DNA of 64,000 bases, from the NCBI RefSeq assembly GCF_011304355.1, contig NZ_CP049888.1, positions 682,001 to 746,000 of the forward strand. Reading direction: 5' to 3'. Origin of the DNA: Weissella coleopterorum. Its GTDB lineage: Bacteria > Bacillota > Bacilli > Lactobacillales > Lactobacillaceae. This document shows, one piece after another, positions 36,425 through 46,106 of the stretch. The notes below the pieces were generated by a model. That model did no database searches. It was not told the DNA's origin and saw only the letters and a list, made by a program, of their open reading frames with translations. Both the position numbers and the translations under genes were made by a program. How positions within the stretch are numbered: the first letter of the stretch is position 1; the number at the start of each line of letters is the position of its first letter.

Positions 36425-37849
36425 ATGTCTGATAAAATGAAACAGCGTTTTGCCTATGCCTTTGGTGCATTTGGACATGATGCATATTATGTAACACTAT
36501 CAACTTATTTTATGATTTTTGTAACTAGTACCCTATTTACCGGTGCAGACAAGGCGACTGAAGCTAAATATATTGGTTTAGTAACTTCGTTAGTAGTTGG
36601 AATTCGTCTGGTAGAAATTATTTTTGACCCTATTATTGGAAGTATAATTGATAATACAAAGACAAAATACGGTAAATTTAAACCGTGGTTAGTGATTGGT
36701 GGATTGGTTTCCGCAGTTGCATTGGTAATTATTTATACTAATTTTTTCGGATTGGCGGTTAGTCAACCTTCGCTATATTTAGGTCTATTTGCGGTCGTTT
36801 TCATAATTTTGGATAGTTTTTATTCATTCAAAGACATTGCCTTTTGGTCTATGATCCCGGCACTTTCAAATGACACTGCTGAACGAGGAACCTTGGCAAC
36901 ATTTGCGCGTTTTGGTTCTTCTCTAGGTGCGAACGGTACCACCGCATTAGTCGTACCTATCGTGGCTTTTTTTACCTCTATGTTTGGTGGCAAAGGTAAT
37001 GAAAGCGCAGCTGGTTGGTTCTGGTTTGCAATTGTAATTGCAGTTATTTCCGGTGGTTCAGCAATCATTACAGCAAAGTTTTCAAAAGAAAACAATACAA
37101 TTTTACGACGACAAGAGCAAAATGAAAAATACAGTATTATTGATGTCTTTAAGGCAATTTTCATGAATGATCAATTAATGTGGTTAGCTATTTCATATAT
37201 GTTTTATGCTATTGCTAACGTTGCAACAACTGGTGTTTTGATGTTTTACTTTAAGTTTGTGATTGGTCAAATTTCTGAATTTGCTTTGGTAGGAGTCGTT
37301 TCAATGATTACTGGAATCATTGCTGTACCACTTTTCCCAGTCTTGACCCGTTTAATTACACGGCGCTATGTATTTATTATCGGAATTATCATGATGTTGT
37401 TAGGCTATGCATCATTTATTATTGCTGGTAATAATATTGGAATTGTAACGTTAGGTTTGATATTATTTTATTTCCCACAACAACTAATTTTTTTGTCAGT
37501 ATTGATGACAATTACGGACTCGGTCGAATATGGACAATGGAAGAATGGAGTTCGAAAAGAAGCGGTAACACTTTCTTTACGACCATTACTCGATAAGTTA
37601 GCAGGGGCCTTTTCAAATGCGATTGTGGGGTTCGTAGCCATTGCAGCGGGAATGACTGGAAGTGCGACTGCTAAGGATATTACCGCTAGTGGGATTCATA
37701 CTTACCATCTGTATGCTTTTGTGATTCCTGGCATTTTGATGTTGGTTTCCATGATTATCTTTGTATGGAAGATTAAATTAACAGAAAAGCGACATGCTGA
37801 AATTGTGATTGAATTAGAAAATCGTTATCGACAACAAGAAAATAAATAA
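36425..37849 (+). CDS. Galactose/galactoside:cation symporter, GPH family
   Basis: This 474-residue protein has 12 hydrophobic helices and the GPH (MelB/LacS) marks IIFDPIIGSIIDNTKTKYGKF (in two parts) and EYGQWKNGVRKEA. It lacks the C-terminal IIA domain of LacS. Its place ahead of galK and galT makes galactose or a galactoside the likely substrate. AAGGAG precedes the ATG by seven bases. Confidence 0.85.
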   Translation: MSDKMKQRFAYAFGAFGHDAYYVTLSTYFMIFVTSTLFTGADKATEAKYIGLVTSLVVGIRLVEIIFDPIIGSIIDNTKTKYGKFKPWLVIGGLVSAVALVIIYTNFFGLAVSQPSLYLGLFAVVFIILDSFYSFKDIAFWSMIPALSNDTAERGTLATFARFGSSLGANGTTALVVPIVAFFTSMFGGKGNESAAGWFWFAIVIAVISGGSAIITAKFSKENNTILRRQEQNEKYSIIDVFKAIFMNDQLMWLAISYMFYAIANVATTGVLMFYFKFVIGQISEFALVGVVSMITGIIAVPLFPVLTRLITRRYVFIIGIIMMLLGYASFIIAGNNIGIVTLGLILFYFPQQLIFLSVLMTITDSVEYGQWKNGVRKEAVTLSLRPLLDKLAGAFSNAIVGFVAIAAGMTGSATAKDITASGIHTYHLYAFVIPGILMLVSMIIFVWKIKLTEKRHAEIVIELENRYRQQENK

Positions 37850-37880
37850 ATAAATATTTTAAATAACTGAGGTGAATATG

Positions 37881-39056
37881 ATGAAAAGAATTAAGGATTT
37901 AAATACAACTTTTGCCGAAAAATTTGGACCAAAAACGACCCAACAATTCTTTGCACCAGGGCGTATTAATCTTATTGGTGAACATACTGATTATAATGGA
38001 GGGCATGTTTTCCCCGCTTCGATTACTTATGGGACATATGGAGTTGCAGCGAAACGAAATGATGCAAAAATATTTTTATATTCTATGAACTTCTCTACTG
38101 AAGGGGTCATTCAAGTTGATATGGATCATTTAGAGTATAATCCTAATCATGGTTGGGCCAATTATGTTAAGGGAATGATCAAAAAATTACAGGAACAAGG
38201 TTATTATTTTGAGAATGGATTTGATCTTTTAGTGCAGGGAAACATTCCGAACGGAGCGGGATTATCTTCATCTGCTTCCTTAGAACTCTTGGTTGGAGTC
38301 ATGTTAGCTGACTTATATCAATTAGAAGTCAATCGATTAGATTTAGTTGAAACGGGTCAAAAAGTTGAAAATGAATACTTTGGGTTACATACTGGAATTA
38401 TGGACCAATTTGCGATTGGTTTTGGAAAAGCAGACGAAGCGATACTATTGGATGTTAATACAATGAAGTATGAGATGGTTCACGTTGAGCTTGGTGAATA
38501 CGCAATTGTCATTATGAATACCAATAAGCGACGTGAATTAAGTGATTCTAAATATAATGAACGTCGATCTGAATGTGAAGAAGCTTTGCATCGCCTGCAA
38601 AACGGTGGTGTCGAAATTGATTCACTGGGACAGTTAAGTAACTCAGAATTCGATAAGTATCAAGATTTAATTGGTGATGAAATTTTAATTAAACGAGCTC
38701 GACATGCTGTTTATGAAAATCAAAGAACGATTGATGCCAAACGTGAATTATCAGCAGGTAATTTAGCAGCCTTTGGAAAGTTGCTAGATGCATCACATGC
38801 TTCATTACGTGATGACTACGAAGTAACCGGCTTAGAGTTAGATACATTAGTATCATCAGCACAAGGTCAACAAGGTGTTTTAGGTGCTCGGATGACGGGA
38901 GCTGGCTTTGGTGGATGTGCGATTGCCCTAGTTAAGGAATCAGCAATTACTAATTTTGAAAATAATGTTTATGATGATTATTTAAAAATTGTTGGATATA
39001 CACCTGAATTTTATGTTGCGCATATTGGGGATGGGGCAATAAAATTGACATATTAA
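37881..39056 (+). CDS. galK: Galactokinase
   Basis: This 391-residue GHMP kinase phosphorylates galactose in the Leloir pathway. The signature GRINLIGEHTDYNGG, the ATP loop GLSSSASLELLVG and the C-terminal GARMTGAGFGGCAIAL are all intact. The GTG at 37872 lies within the ribosome binding site GAGGTG, so the ATG at 37881 (or 37878) is the real start. Operon with the permease upstream (31-bp gap). Confidence 0.95.
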   Translation: MKRIKDLNTTFAEKFGPKTTQQFFAPGRINLIGEHTDYNGGHVFPASITYGTYGVAAKRNDAKIFLYSMNFSTEGVIQVDMDHLEYNPNHGWANYVKGMIKKLQEQGYYFENGFDLLVQGNIPNGAGLSSSASLELLVGVMLADLYQLEVNRLDLVETGQKVENEYFGLHTGIMDQFAIGFGKADEAILLDVNTMKYEMVHVELGEYAIVIMNTNKRRELSDSKYNERRSECEEALHRLQNGGVEIDSLGQLSNSEFDKYQDLIGDEILIKRARHAVYENQRTIDAKRELSAGNLAAFGKLLDASHASLRDDYEVTGLELDTLVSSAQGQQGVLGARMTGAGFGGCAIALVKESAITNFENNVYDDYLKIVGYTPEFYVAHIGDGAIKLTY

Positions 39057-39081
39057 ATTACGATGGGGAGAGAAGTATAAA

Positions 39082-40559
39082 ATGAGCATTGGTCAAGCGG
39101 TATATGACTTAACGACAGTGGCAATTAAAAATGGACGCATTGAGAACGAAGATCGGATTTATCATCAAAATCAATTATTGCGTTTGGTAGGAGTTACAGA
39201 TCTAGGTATTTTTAAAGTACAAGATGCCCCCGATGATCTGGCTGAAAGTATATTAACTTTATTAGATGCCGCTAAAGAAAATGGGATGATTAATTCCCAT
39301 GTTAACGTAGATATGATGGAAGCCCTTATCATGGATACAATTACACCCCTCCCGAGTCAAATTAACCATAAGTTTTGGGACTATTATCAGCAGGCGCCTA
39401 GTGCCGCAACTGACTATTTTTATCATTTATCGCAACAAAATAATTATATAAAAATGCGCGCCATTGCTAAAAATATTCATTATTTTGCGCAGAGTCCGTA
39501 TGGCGAATTGGAAATTACAATTAATTTATCTAAACCTGAAAAAAAACCTCAAGATATTGCAGCTGCTGTAAAAAAACCACACGATAATTATCCTGAATGT
39601 CCACTTTGTATCGAGAATGAAGGTTATTTTGGTAGTTTAAATCAAGCCGGACGGAGTAATCATCGGATTATTAATTTAGAATTGGCAGACGAAAAATGGG
39701 GTTTTCAATACTCACCATATGCATATTTTAATGAACATGCGATTGTATTAAACGATGTCCACCAACCAATGGTTGTCAATGAAGATAGTTTTAAAAGATT
39801 GGCTAATTTTGTGGAACTTTTCCCTGAATATATGATTGGATCTAATGCAGATTTACCAATCGTGGGGGCTCTATTTTAACGCACGATCATTATCAAACTG
39901 GAAAGCATGATTTTCCGATGGCAAAAGCTCACTTACGAAAAAAAATTAAGTTAAATGCTTTTCCCACGGTTCAAGCAGGAATTGTGAAATGGCCGATGAG
40001 TGTGATTCGATTAAATTCGCAGGATAAAGAAAGTTTGATTGCAGCTGCAGAGATGATTCGTCTTAAGTGGAATCAATACGATAATTCTGCCTTGATGATA
40101 CAGGCGATTGATAAACAAGGAGTTCGCCATCATACAATTACACCAATTATGCGAAGAAATGGAGCAGCATTTGAACTGGATTTAGTACTTAGAGATAATA
40201 ATACTAGTGAAAGTTATCCTGATGGAATTTTTCATCCGCATCCAGATGTTCAACATATTAAGCAGGAAAATATTGGCTTGATCGAAGTCATGGGGTTAGC
40301 CATTTTACCACCGCGTTTAGTGAATGAACTAGCAGAAGTGAAAGCCTTTTTATTGAATCAACCAAACCAGATAAAGACGATTCATCAAGAATGGGCTCAA
40401 GAATTAAAGCGACATCATTTTGCGGATGTAGATAAATATTTGCAACAAGCTGTTGCAGATGTCTTTACTAGAGTTTTAGCTGATGCAGGGGTCTTTAAAA
40501 ATGATATCTCAGGCTTTGATGGCTTTGATGATTTTATTTCAACTTTTGACAAAAAATAA
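39082..40559 (+). pseudogene. galT: Galactose-1-phosphate uridylyltransferase, frameshifted in a G run
   Basis: Two frames, 39082-39879 and from 39880 to 40559, join to about 492 residues, the length of the Firmicutes GalT type 2. The first frame ends NADLPIVGALF; adding one G to the G5 run at 39864-39868 gives NADLPIVGGSILTHDHYQTG and continues in the second frame. Both halves are otherwise clean (CPLCIENEGY; HPHPDVQHIKQENIGLIE). If real, the Leloir pathway stops at galactose-1-phosphate; a slippage-prone switch or a sequencing error are alternatives. Confidence 0.88.
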
Positions 40560-40562
40560 AAT

Positions 40563-40606
40563 AAAAAAACGATGACCTCTATAAATGAGGTGATCGTTTT
40601 TTATTG
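40563..40606. terminator. Bidirectional terminator between galT and the AraC gene
   Basis: AAAAAACGATGACCTC and GAGGTGATCGTTTTTT around TATAAAT. It serves both convergent genes. Confidence 0.9.
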
Positions 40607-40607
40607 A

Positions 40608-41519
40608 TTATGTTGTCTGACGAACAGGCTTGGCTGCATTAAGTAAATCTTTTATATGTTGATTATTTAAATTCGTAGTACGTTTTTCTTGACGATTTTT
40701 CCGATATTGACTAGGACTCTCACCAACCATTTTATTAAAAGAACGACTAAAAACAGAAACGTTATTAAATCCCACAATTTCTGAAATTTTATCAATGGAT
40801 AAATCTTGCATTTGAAGAAATTCACTCGCTTTATTAATTCGGACACCAATCAACCAGGCTTTTGGCGATAGGCCAAAGTTGTTTGTAAAAACTCGAGTTA
40901 AGTAAGAACGGTTAATATTTAATGCTTCAGCTACATCATTAACATTAATTCCTGTTTCAAAAAATTCATCCATATATTCACGGGCTTTACGTGCTAGGTT
41001 GGATCCCTTGAATTTATTTTTGGAATCTTTTTGTGATGGATATTCTTGAGTAATCTCAATTAAAAATTCATGGACTAGATGATTTAATTTAAGTTCACTT
41101 TGGGGCGAAGCATCTGATAAATTTAAAGTTTTTTGGATGATATTCAGATATTTATTTTGATTTATGGAGTTGAAGACATGGTGACCGTTTTTAAATGGTG
41201 AAAAATGTTCAATGATTTGCTGAGCTTGGTTACCATTAAAAGAGATCCAAGCATAGGTCCAAGGTTTTTTAATATCAGACTGATAAAAGCACGATTCACC
41301 AGGTCTAATTAAAAAGACGTCCCCCGCTTGTAAATGAAATTGTTCATTCTCAGTAAAAAAAATCCCTTGCCCGCTCAAGACAAAATGAATAATATAATCT
41401 CGACGTTTAGCTGGGCCAAAAGTATGAAATGGTAAAGTTTGACTAATGCCACTAAAAAGATAGTAGACACTAGCATCAAAGGTGTGATTATTTACAACGT
41501 TAAAAATTGATTTTTCCAT
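40608..41519 (-). CDS. AraC-family transcriptional regulator
   Basis: This 303-residue regulator has an N-terminal cupin sugar-sensing domain (FVLSGQGIFFTENEQFHL, AGDVFLIRPGE) and two C-terminal helix-turn-helices (VNDVAEALNINRSYLTRVF; DKISEIVGFNNVSVFSRSFNK). It resembles MsmR/RafR-like activators of galactoside genes. It is convergent with the gal operon and divergent from nagB, so either could be a target. Confidence 0.88.
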   Translation of the reverse strand: MEKSIFNVVNNHTFDASVYYLFSGISQTLPFHTFGPAKRRDYIIHFVLSGQGIFFTENEQFHLQAGDVFLIRPGESCFYQSDIKKPWTYAWISFNGNQAQQIIEHFSPFKNGHHVFNSINQNKYLNIIQKTLNLSDASPQSELKLNHLVHEFLIEITQEYPSQKDSKNKFKGSNLARKAREYMDEFFETGINVNDVAEALNINRSYLTRVFTNNFGLSPKAWLIGVRINKASEFLQMQDLSIDKISEIVGFNNVSVFSRSFNKMVGESPSQYRKNRQEKRTTNLNNQHIKDLLNAAKPVRQTT

Positions 41520-41626
41520 TAGTGGGCGGCCTTTCGGAAATAATAATTAATTTCATTATAGCATGCTAGAAGGTGGTCTAAAAAAACTCAAAAAGAGTAA
41601 TTATTAAATATGTTTTTTGATTTAAC

Positions 41627-41667
41627 TTGTGCTTTAAAAATAAGTGTCATATAATTGGTATATACCA
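41627..41667 (+). promoter_or_regulatory. nagB promoter with a GntR/NagR-type operator
   Basis: TTGTGC (41627-41632), 17 bp, TATAAT (41650-41655). Directly after it is a perfect palindrome TGGTATATACCA (41656-41667) flanked by TT and TT. HutC/NagR regulators bind such TGGT-N4-ACCA sites. A repressor there would cover the transcription start. Confidence 0.65.
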
Positions 41668-41696
41668 TTGATAAATGAAAGGGTCGGGATAAACGA

Positions 41697-42413
41697 ATGA
41701 ATATTATTAGAGTAAAAGATCAAATTGAAGGTGGGCAAGTTGGTGCTCAAGTATTTCAAGATGCATTAAATAATCAGGCGCATGTTTTTGGGTTGGCAAC
41801 TGGATCAACTCCGATTTCGATCTATGACACGATTGTTAAAAGTGATATGGATTTTTCAGATAAAATTTCAATTAATTTGGATGAATATAAGGGGATTTCG
41901 GGCGAGCATGAACAAAGTTACCGTTACTTTATGCAGAAACATTTGTTCGATGTTAAGCCATTTGCAACTAGCTATGTTCCCAATGGTTTAAATCCCGATG
42001 GAATGAGTGAGTCTGGGCGTTATGATAAGATTCTAGAACAATATCCCCGTGATTTACAAATTTTAGGTTTGGGGCAGAACGGTCATATTGGGTTTAATGA
42101 ACCCGGTACCTCATTTCAGTCAACAACACATGAAGTGGATTTAACGGAATCAACGATTGAAGCGAACGCCCGCTTCTTTTCGGATAAGAATGATGTACCT
42201 CGTCAAGCTTATTCAATGGGAATTAAGTCAATTATGGGAGCTAAGCAAATCTTAATGGCAGCGTATGGCGAAAACAAAGCCGCTGCGGTTAAAGCGATGA
42301 TTGAGGGGCCGGTGACAGAAGACGTGCCAGCTTCAATTTTACAAAAGCATGATAATGTCATTGTGATTTTGGATGCAGGGTCTGCTAGTCAATTAACAAA
42401 TGATGTAAATTAA
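41697..42413 (+). CDS. nagB: Glucosamine-6-phosphate deaminase
   Basis: This 238-residue enzyme converts glucosamine-6-phosphate to fructose-6-phosphate and ammonia. It has the substrate loop [12 protein letters not shown], catalytic region [17 protein letters not shown] and [14 protein letters not shown]. The monofunctional short form lacks allosteric residues. Transcribed from its own regulated promoter and followed by a terminator. Confidence 0.95.
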   Translation: MNIIRVKDQIEGGQVGAQVFQDALNNQAHVFGLATGSTPISIYDTIVKSDMDFSDKISINLDEYKGISGEHEQSYRYFMQKHLFDVKPFATSYVPNGLNPDGMSESGRYDKILEQYPRDLQILGLGQNGHIGFNEPGTSFQSTTHEVDLTESTIEANARFFSDKNDVPRQAYSMGIKSIMGAKQILMAAYGENKAAAVKAMIEGPVTEDVPASILQKHDNVIVILDAGSASQLTNDVN

Positions 42414-42435
42414 TTTATAAGTATTATATTAATAA

Positions 42436-42479
42436 AAATGGCCAGCTTTAACTTTATGCTAGTCATTTTTATTTTTTTG
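42436..42479 (+). terminator. Terminator of nagB
   Basis: AAAAATGGCCAGC and GCTAGTCATTTTT, one mismatch and one G-U pair, followed by ATTTTTTT. Confidence 0.78.
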
Positions 42480-42595
42480 ATGACGTTATTTAATTTTTAA
42501 AGAACATATAATGTTCAATCTTTTTAGAAGCGAGTTAATTTTTAGGGATATAAGGTATAATTAAAGTACCAATTAATGAGAAAGTGGTAAACAAA

Positions 42596-43435
42596 ATGCG
42601 ATATAAAATGTTAATTTCTGATCTGGACGAAACGTTACTAAATGATAATGGGACGATAAATGAAAAAAATATTAAAGCTATTAAAGAAGCAGTTCAAATG
42701 GGCTTTAAATTTGTCCCCAATACCGGTCGGTCTTTTAATTCAGTTCAAGGAATCTTGACAGAGTTAGGCTTAAAAAACAAGGCTGATCAATATGTTATTT
42801 CATATAATGGCGGGGCAATCATTGAAAACTTGAATAATGAGGTTTTAATTGCACGCGCCATGGATTTGAATTTAGCTAATTTAATTTTTAAAGCGGGACT
42901 TCAGAGTGATGAATTGACGGATGTGCATGTCTATACACTTGATAAGTTATTTATTTTTAATATTTCCGAAGCGGATCGGTTATATATGAATGAACGTGGT
43001 GTTCCTTTTGAATTATTAGAAACACCTGACTTAACATTTCTAGTGGACGAGAAACCACTGATGAAGATTATTTTTGAGAATTCTAATCGAAATATTCGTG
43101 AAAAAATTATGACCGACGTATTACGTGAGGTAGGTGTTGATCAAGTAGAGGCAACATATTCATCTGGACGCTATGTTGAATTCAATCCAGCTGGCGTAGA
43201 TAAGGGCTCAGCGGGAAATGTTTTGGGTGCAAAATTAGGAATCAAACCTGAAGAAATTATCTCAGCAGGTGATAATTCGAATGATATTGCAATGATTAAA
43301 TCAGCAGGAGTGGGTGTAGCAGTACAAAATGCAATCGCTCCCGTTAAAGATGTAGCTCAAGTTGTGACTGACCGAACTAATAATGAGGGAGCAATCGCAG
43401 AAATTTTAGAAAAATTTGTTTTGGGGGATGACTAA
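42596..43435 (+). CDS. HAD-superfamily hydrolase, Cof/YidA type
   Basis: This 279-residue phosphatase has motif I LISDLDETLL, the C2 cap, and motif IV SAGDNSNDIAMI. Members act on sugar phosphates and other small phosphates. GTG 42584 sits in the ribosome binding region; ATG 42596 is preferred. It is followed after 3 bp by a small membrane-protein gene. Confidence 0.88.
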   Translation: MRYKMLISDLDETLLNDNGTINEKNIKAIKEAVQMGFKFVPNTGRSFNSVQGILTELGLKNKADQYVISYNGGAIIENLNNEVLIARAMDLNLANLIFKAGLQSDELTDVHVYTLDKLFIFNISEADRLYMNERGVPFELLETPDLTFLVDEKPLMKIIFENSNRNIREKIMTDVLREVGVDQVEATYSSGRYVEFNPAGVDKGSAGNVLGAKLGIKPEEIISAGDNSNDIAMIKSAGVGVAVQNAIAPVKDVAQVVTDRTNNEGAIAEILEKFVLGDD

Positions 43436-43438
43436 AAA

Positions 43439-43651
43439 ATGCAAAAAACAGGATCATTTTTAATGGGATTGACCATTTTAGTTGTCTTTTTAATTTGGGG
43501 AAATGTATCCTCTAAAATGGGCTTATCAACGTTGCTCACTATGACAGGTTATTTCATTTTATTAATTATAACGACATTAAGTATGACTGCGCTTACGGTC
43601 TATACTCAAAAGAACAAAAATAATGAGGATAAGCATCGTGACTCAAAATAA
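43439..43651 (+). CDS. Small membrane protein of unknown function
   Basis: 70 residues, two transmembrane helices (about 7-22 and 30-55) and a basic, hydrophilic tail (QKNKNNEDKHRDSK). It overlaps the start of the CPBP gene by 14 bp, so the two are translated together. Family unknown. Confidence 0.6.
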   Translation: MQKTGSFLMGLTILVVFLIWGNVSSKMGLSTLLTMTGYFILLIITTLSMTALTVYTQKNKNNEDKHRDSK

Positions 43652-44357
43652 ACAAACATGGAAATTAACGGGATTGGGAATAATTTTCATTTTATTTGGA
43701 TTAGTGTGTGATATTATCATTCAAAATTTTGGCATATTGACACTACACTTATCAGCTAAATTTTTAAATCTAAATGAAAATACATGGGCTCCTATTCTGC
43801 TAATGTTGATGATGATAGGTGGATTACTCTATATAACATTGACATATATGAAAAAATTCATTCAATTAGTGGCACCGGATAATAAAATGGAACCATTTAA
43901 ACGAAAAGAAACGGGTTGGATTTTTAAGGGCTATGGATTAATTATTTTAGCGGGGATGTTAGTCACTGTTATTAAAATGATCACGGTCGGTCATAATGTT
44001 GAGCCGGCTAACCAGTTAGCATTGGTTCAAATGACTAAATTAGGAATAGCATATAAAATATATTTAATTTGCTTATCAGTAATCTTAGCTCCTCTATTGG
44101 AAGAAGCAATTTTTAGGGGGGTATTGATGAATTATTTCTTTAAGAACTTATCTTGGTGGATAAATGTTCTACTTTCGGGAATCGCATTTGGATTATTCCA
44201 CGTTATTGCACAACCATTTCAATTGATGGCGTTAATTCAATATTCATTAACTGGGGTTGTTCTAGCCATTGTGTATAAAAAAACGCAAAGACTACAGTAT
44301 TCAATGGCTGCTCATTGTCTTAATAACTCGATAGCAATATTAATTTTATTAACTTGA
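43638..44357 (+). CDS. CPBP-family intramembrane glutamic endopeptidase
   Basis: This 239-residue membrane protease has about seven helices and the motifs LEEAIFRGVLMNYF (Glu-Glu and Arg), FGLFHV and a later ALIQYSLTG... HCLNN. In lactobacilli such proteins often give bacteriocin immunity or process lipoproteins. The GTG at 43638 follows GAGGATAAG; an ATG at 43623 has no ribosome binding site. Confidence 0.8.
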   Translation: MTQNKQTWKLTGLGIIFILFGLVCDIIIQNFGILTLHLSAKFLNLNENTWAPILLMLMMIGGLLYITLTYMKKFIQLVAPDNKMEPFKRKETGWIFKGYGLIILAGMLVTVIKMITVGHNVEPANQLALVQMTKLGIAYKIYLICLSVILAPLLEEAIFRGVLMNYFFKNLSWWINVLLSGIAFGLFHVIAQPFQLMALIQYSLTGVVLAIVYKKTQRLQYSMAAHCLNNSIAILILLT

Positions 44358-44394
44358 TAAAGATTAATTTTAGAGGTAGATGGGGGATTATATT

Positions 44395-44898
44395 ATGGAA
44401 AAAGAATACTTGTATACAACTTTCGGTACTAAAGAGGTTCTGCAAACCATTCAACAACAACATCCTGACCGTCCGATCTATTTAACTTTTGACCGAGATG
44501 ATCATGAGCGTTTTCAATTGATTGAGTATTCAAAAAATGCTAATAGTCCGTTTAATTCTGGTATAAAGTATGAGATATTATTATCACAGAAAAAAATCAT
44601 CGATTTAAGAGGAATGATGGCTTGGAGTTATCTAACGTTAAATGATGAAGAACGTGAGTATTTTATTCTGCGTACTAAAGCTTGGATGGATGGATTAAAT
44701 AGTTTGAATGGATTGATAAATATTTGTTTGGTTCAAGTGGCATCTGGATTTGATTATGCAATTTTGATGACCTGGAAAACAGAGAAAGATTTTCAAAAAT
44801 TTCAGCCAAAACGAGATGATTTTTTTAAATCTTTTCAGTACAATTCTGGGGTGCATTTGCGATCAAAAGAATTTCAATTTGCTAAATTAATAAACTAA
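44395..44898 (+). CDS. Hypothetical protein, possibly monooxygenase-like (ABM fold)
   Basis: 167 residues. The C-terminal half (LNGLINICLVQVASGFDYAI, MTWKTEKDFQKFQ) recalls the ferredoxin-like dimeric barrel of HmoB-type haem-degrading monooxygenases, but the match is weak and I would not assign a function. ATG 44395 has GGGGG eight bases upstream; ATG 44380 lies too near its GAGGT. Confidence 0.5.
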   Translation: MEKEYLYTTFGTKEVLQTIQQQHPDRPIYLTFDRDDHERFQLIEYSKNANSPFNSGIKYEILLSQKKIIDLRGMMAWSYLTLNDEEREYFILRTKAWMDGLNSLNGLINICLVQVASGFDYAILMTWKTEKDFQKFQPKRDDFFKSFQYNSGVHLRSKEFQFAKLIN

Positions 44899-44916
44899 CA
44901 TTTAATAGGTCATTAT

Positions 44917-44948
44917 GTCAGGAATTTTGAAAAAAATTTCTGACTTTT
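44917..44948 (+). terminator. Terminator
   Basis: GTCAGGAATTT and AAATTTCTGAC, followed by TTTTTATTT. Confidence 0.75.
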
Positions 44949-45313
44949 TATTTAAAAACATTTAAAATACCGTTAATTTAGGATAAATGCATAGACTTAA
45001 GTTAATTAACTGTAAAATAAAAAAGATTCACTAAAAATCTTCTGTGGTAAATAAAATAAGTGGAATTTTAGCTGAATAATATTGTTATAAATATATATTA
45101 ATTTTGATGTTTAATAAGGAAACTAGCACCCAATATTAATGTTTAAAACATGGGATAGACATCATTATAAAATACAGATAAATAATATTTTAATTTCAAA
45201 AAGATGGGAAGTTCAGCAATGGAAGCGTTTGCAATGGTTAATTTATTATGTTAGGCTATATATACTACTTAATGCATGAGTAATTCACTACATATAGAAG
45301 GAGGAGCATAATT
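44949..45313. other. AT-rich intergenic region
   Basis: No gene seen in 365 bp. The csbD promoter must lie in its last part, but I cannot single it out; GGCTATATATACTACT at about 45253 is a candidate -10 region. GAAGGAGGAG precedes csbD. Confidence 0.4.
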
Positions 45314-45520
45314 ATGGCTTTAGACGACAAATTAGACGGAATGAAGGATCAGGCAACAGGTAAGGTTAAAGAGGTATCTGGTAAAGTATCCGGTGATACT
45401 AAGACTGAAGTTGAAGGTAAGGCAGAAGGTTTAGTGGGAAAAGCTAAAGGTGCTTTCGGAGATGCCAAAGATGCAGCTGCGGATATGGTAGATGATGTAA
45501 AAGAAAAATTTAATAAGTGA
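45314..45520 (+). CDS. CsbD-family stress protein
   Basis: 68 residues with the CsbD pattern of repeated helical units (DKLDGMKDQATGKVKEVSGK, KTEVEGKAEGLVGKAKGAFG). CsbD proteins accumulate under general stress; the mechanism is unknown. It is followed by a GlsB-like membrane protein, a typical partner for cell-envelope stress genes in Gram-positive bacteria. Ribosome binding site GAAGGAGGAG. Confidence 0.88.
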   Translation: MALDDKLDGMKDQATGKVKEVSGKVSGDTKTEVEGKAEGLVGKAKGAFGDAKDAAADMVDDVKEKFNK

Positions 45521-45543
45521 TTTTTAGAATAGGGGGGGCTTTT

Positions 45544-45786
45544 ATGAGTTTACTTTGGACTTTAATAATTGGTGCAATTATTGGTACAATTGGTGGTGCT
45601 ATCACTAAAACTTCAATGGGCTGGATAGCTAATATCATTGCTGGATTAGTCGGTTCTTGGCTTGGTGAGACATTATTAGGGTCATGGGGACCGCATTTGG
45701 CTGGAATGGCATTAGTACCATCGATTATTGGGGCAGTTATCGTGGTAGTAATAGTATCATGGTTCTTTGGACGGAATAAAAACTAA
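45544..45786 (+). CDS. GlsB/YeaQ/YmgE-family membrane protein
   Basis: 80 residues, three hydrophobic Gly-rich helices (LLWTLIIGAIIGTIGGAITK; WIANIIAGLVGSWLGETLL; VPSIIGAVIVVVIVSWFFG). The family is called transglycosylase-associated from sequence only. ATG 45544 with GGGGGG upstream; the longer frame from 45517 lacks a ribosome binding site. It is the intact paralogue of the pseudogene at 29689. Confidence 0.87.
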   Translation: MSLLWTLIIGAIIGTIGGAITKTSMGWIANIIAGLVGSWLGETLLGSWGPHLAGMALVPSIIGAVIVVVIVSWFFGRNKN

Positions 45787-45793
45787 TTATTCG

Positions 45794-45827
45794 AAGGAAT
45801 AGCCAGAAATGGTTGTTCCTTTTTTTG
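45794..45827 (+). terminator. Terminator of the csbD-glsB unit
   Basis: AAGGAATAGCCA-GAAA-TGGTTGTTCCTT followed by TTTTT; GNRA tetraloop. Confidence 0.88.
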
Positions 45828-45840
45828 AAAGAATAGAGAC

Positions 45841-46089
45841 GCAGATTTTAAAGAACGAATAGTAAAATTATATTTAGAAGGCCATCGATCGATGGCCTCT
45901 TTATCTCGTGAATATGGTGTAACGACTTGGTCTATTTCGAAATGGGTTAAATCAATTGAACCCATCAAGTTATCAAACGGGAAACAAACTAATCTGACTG
46001 AAATTAAAGACCTAATTAAAGAAAATAAAAGATTAAAAGAGGAAAATGAAATTTTAAAATTAGCGGCGGGATTACTCGAAAAGAGATAA
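45841..46089 (+). pseudogene. ISB OrfA, 5' end missing
   Basis: The helix-turn-helix (ASLSREYGVTTWSISKWVKS) and coiled coil (IKENKRLKEENEILKLAAG) are complete, but about 12 N-terminal codons and the start are lost. It lacks the stops of copy 1. Confidence 0.8.
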
Positions 46090-46106
46090 AACTTAAAAAT
46101 GGGTTA

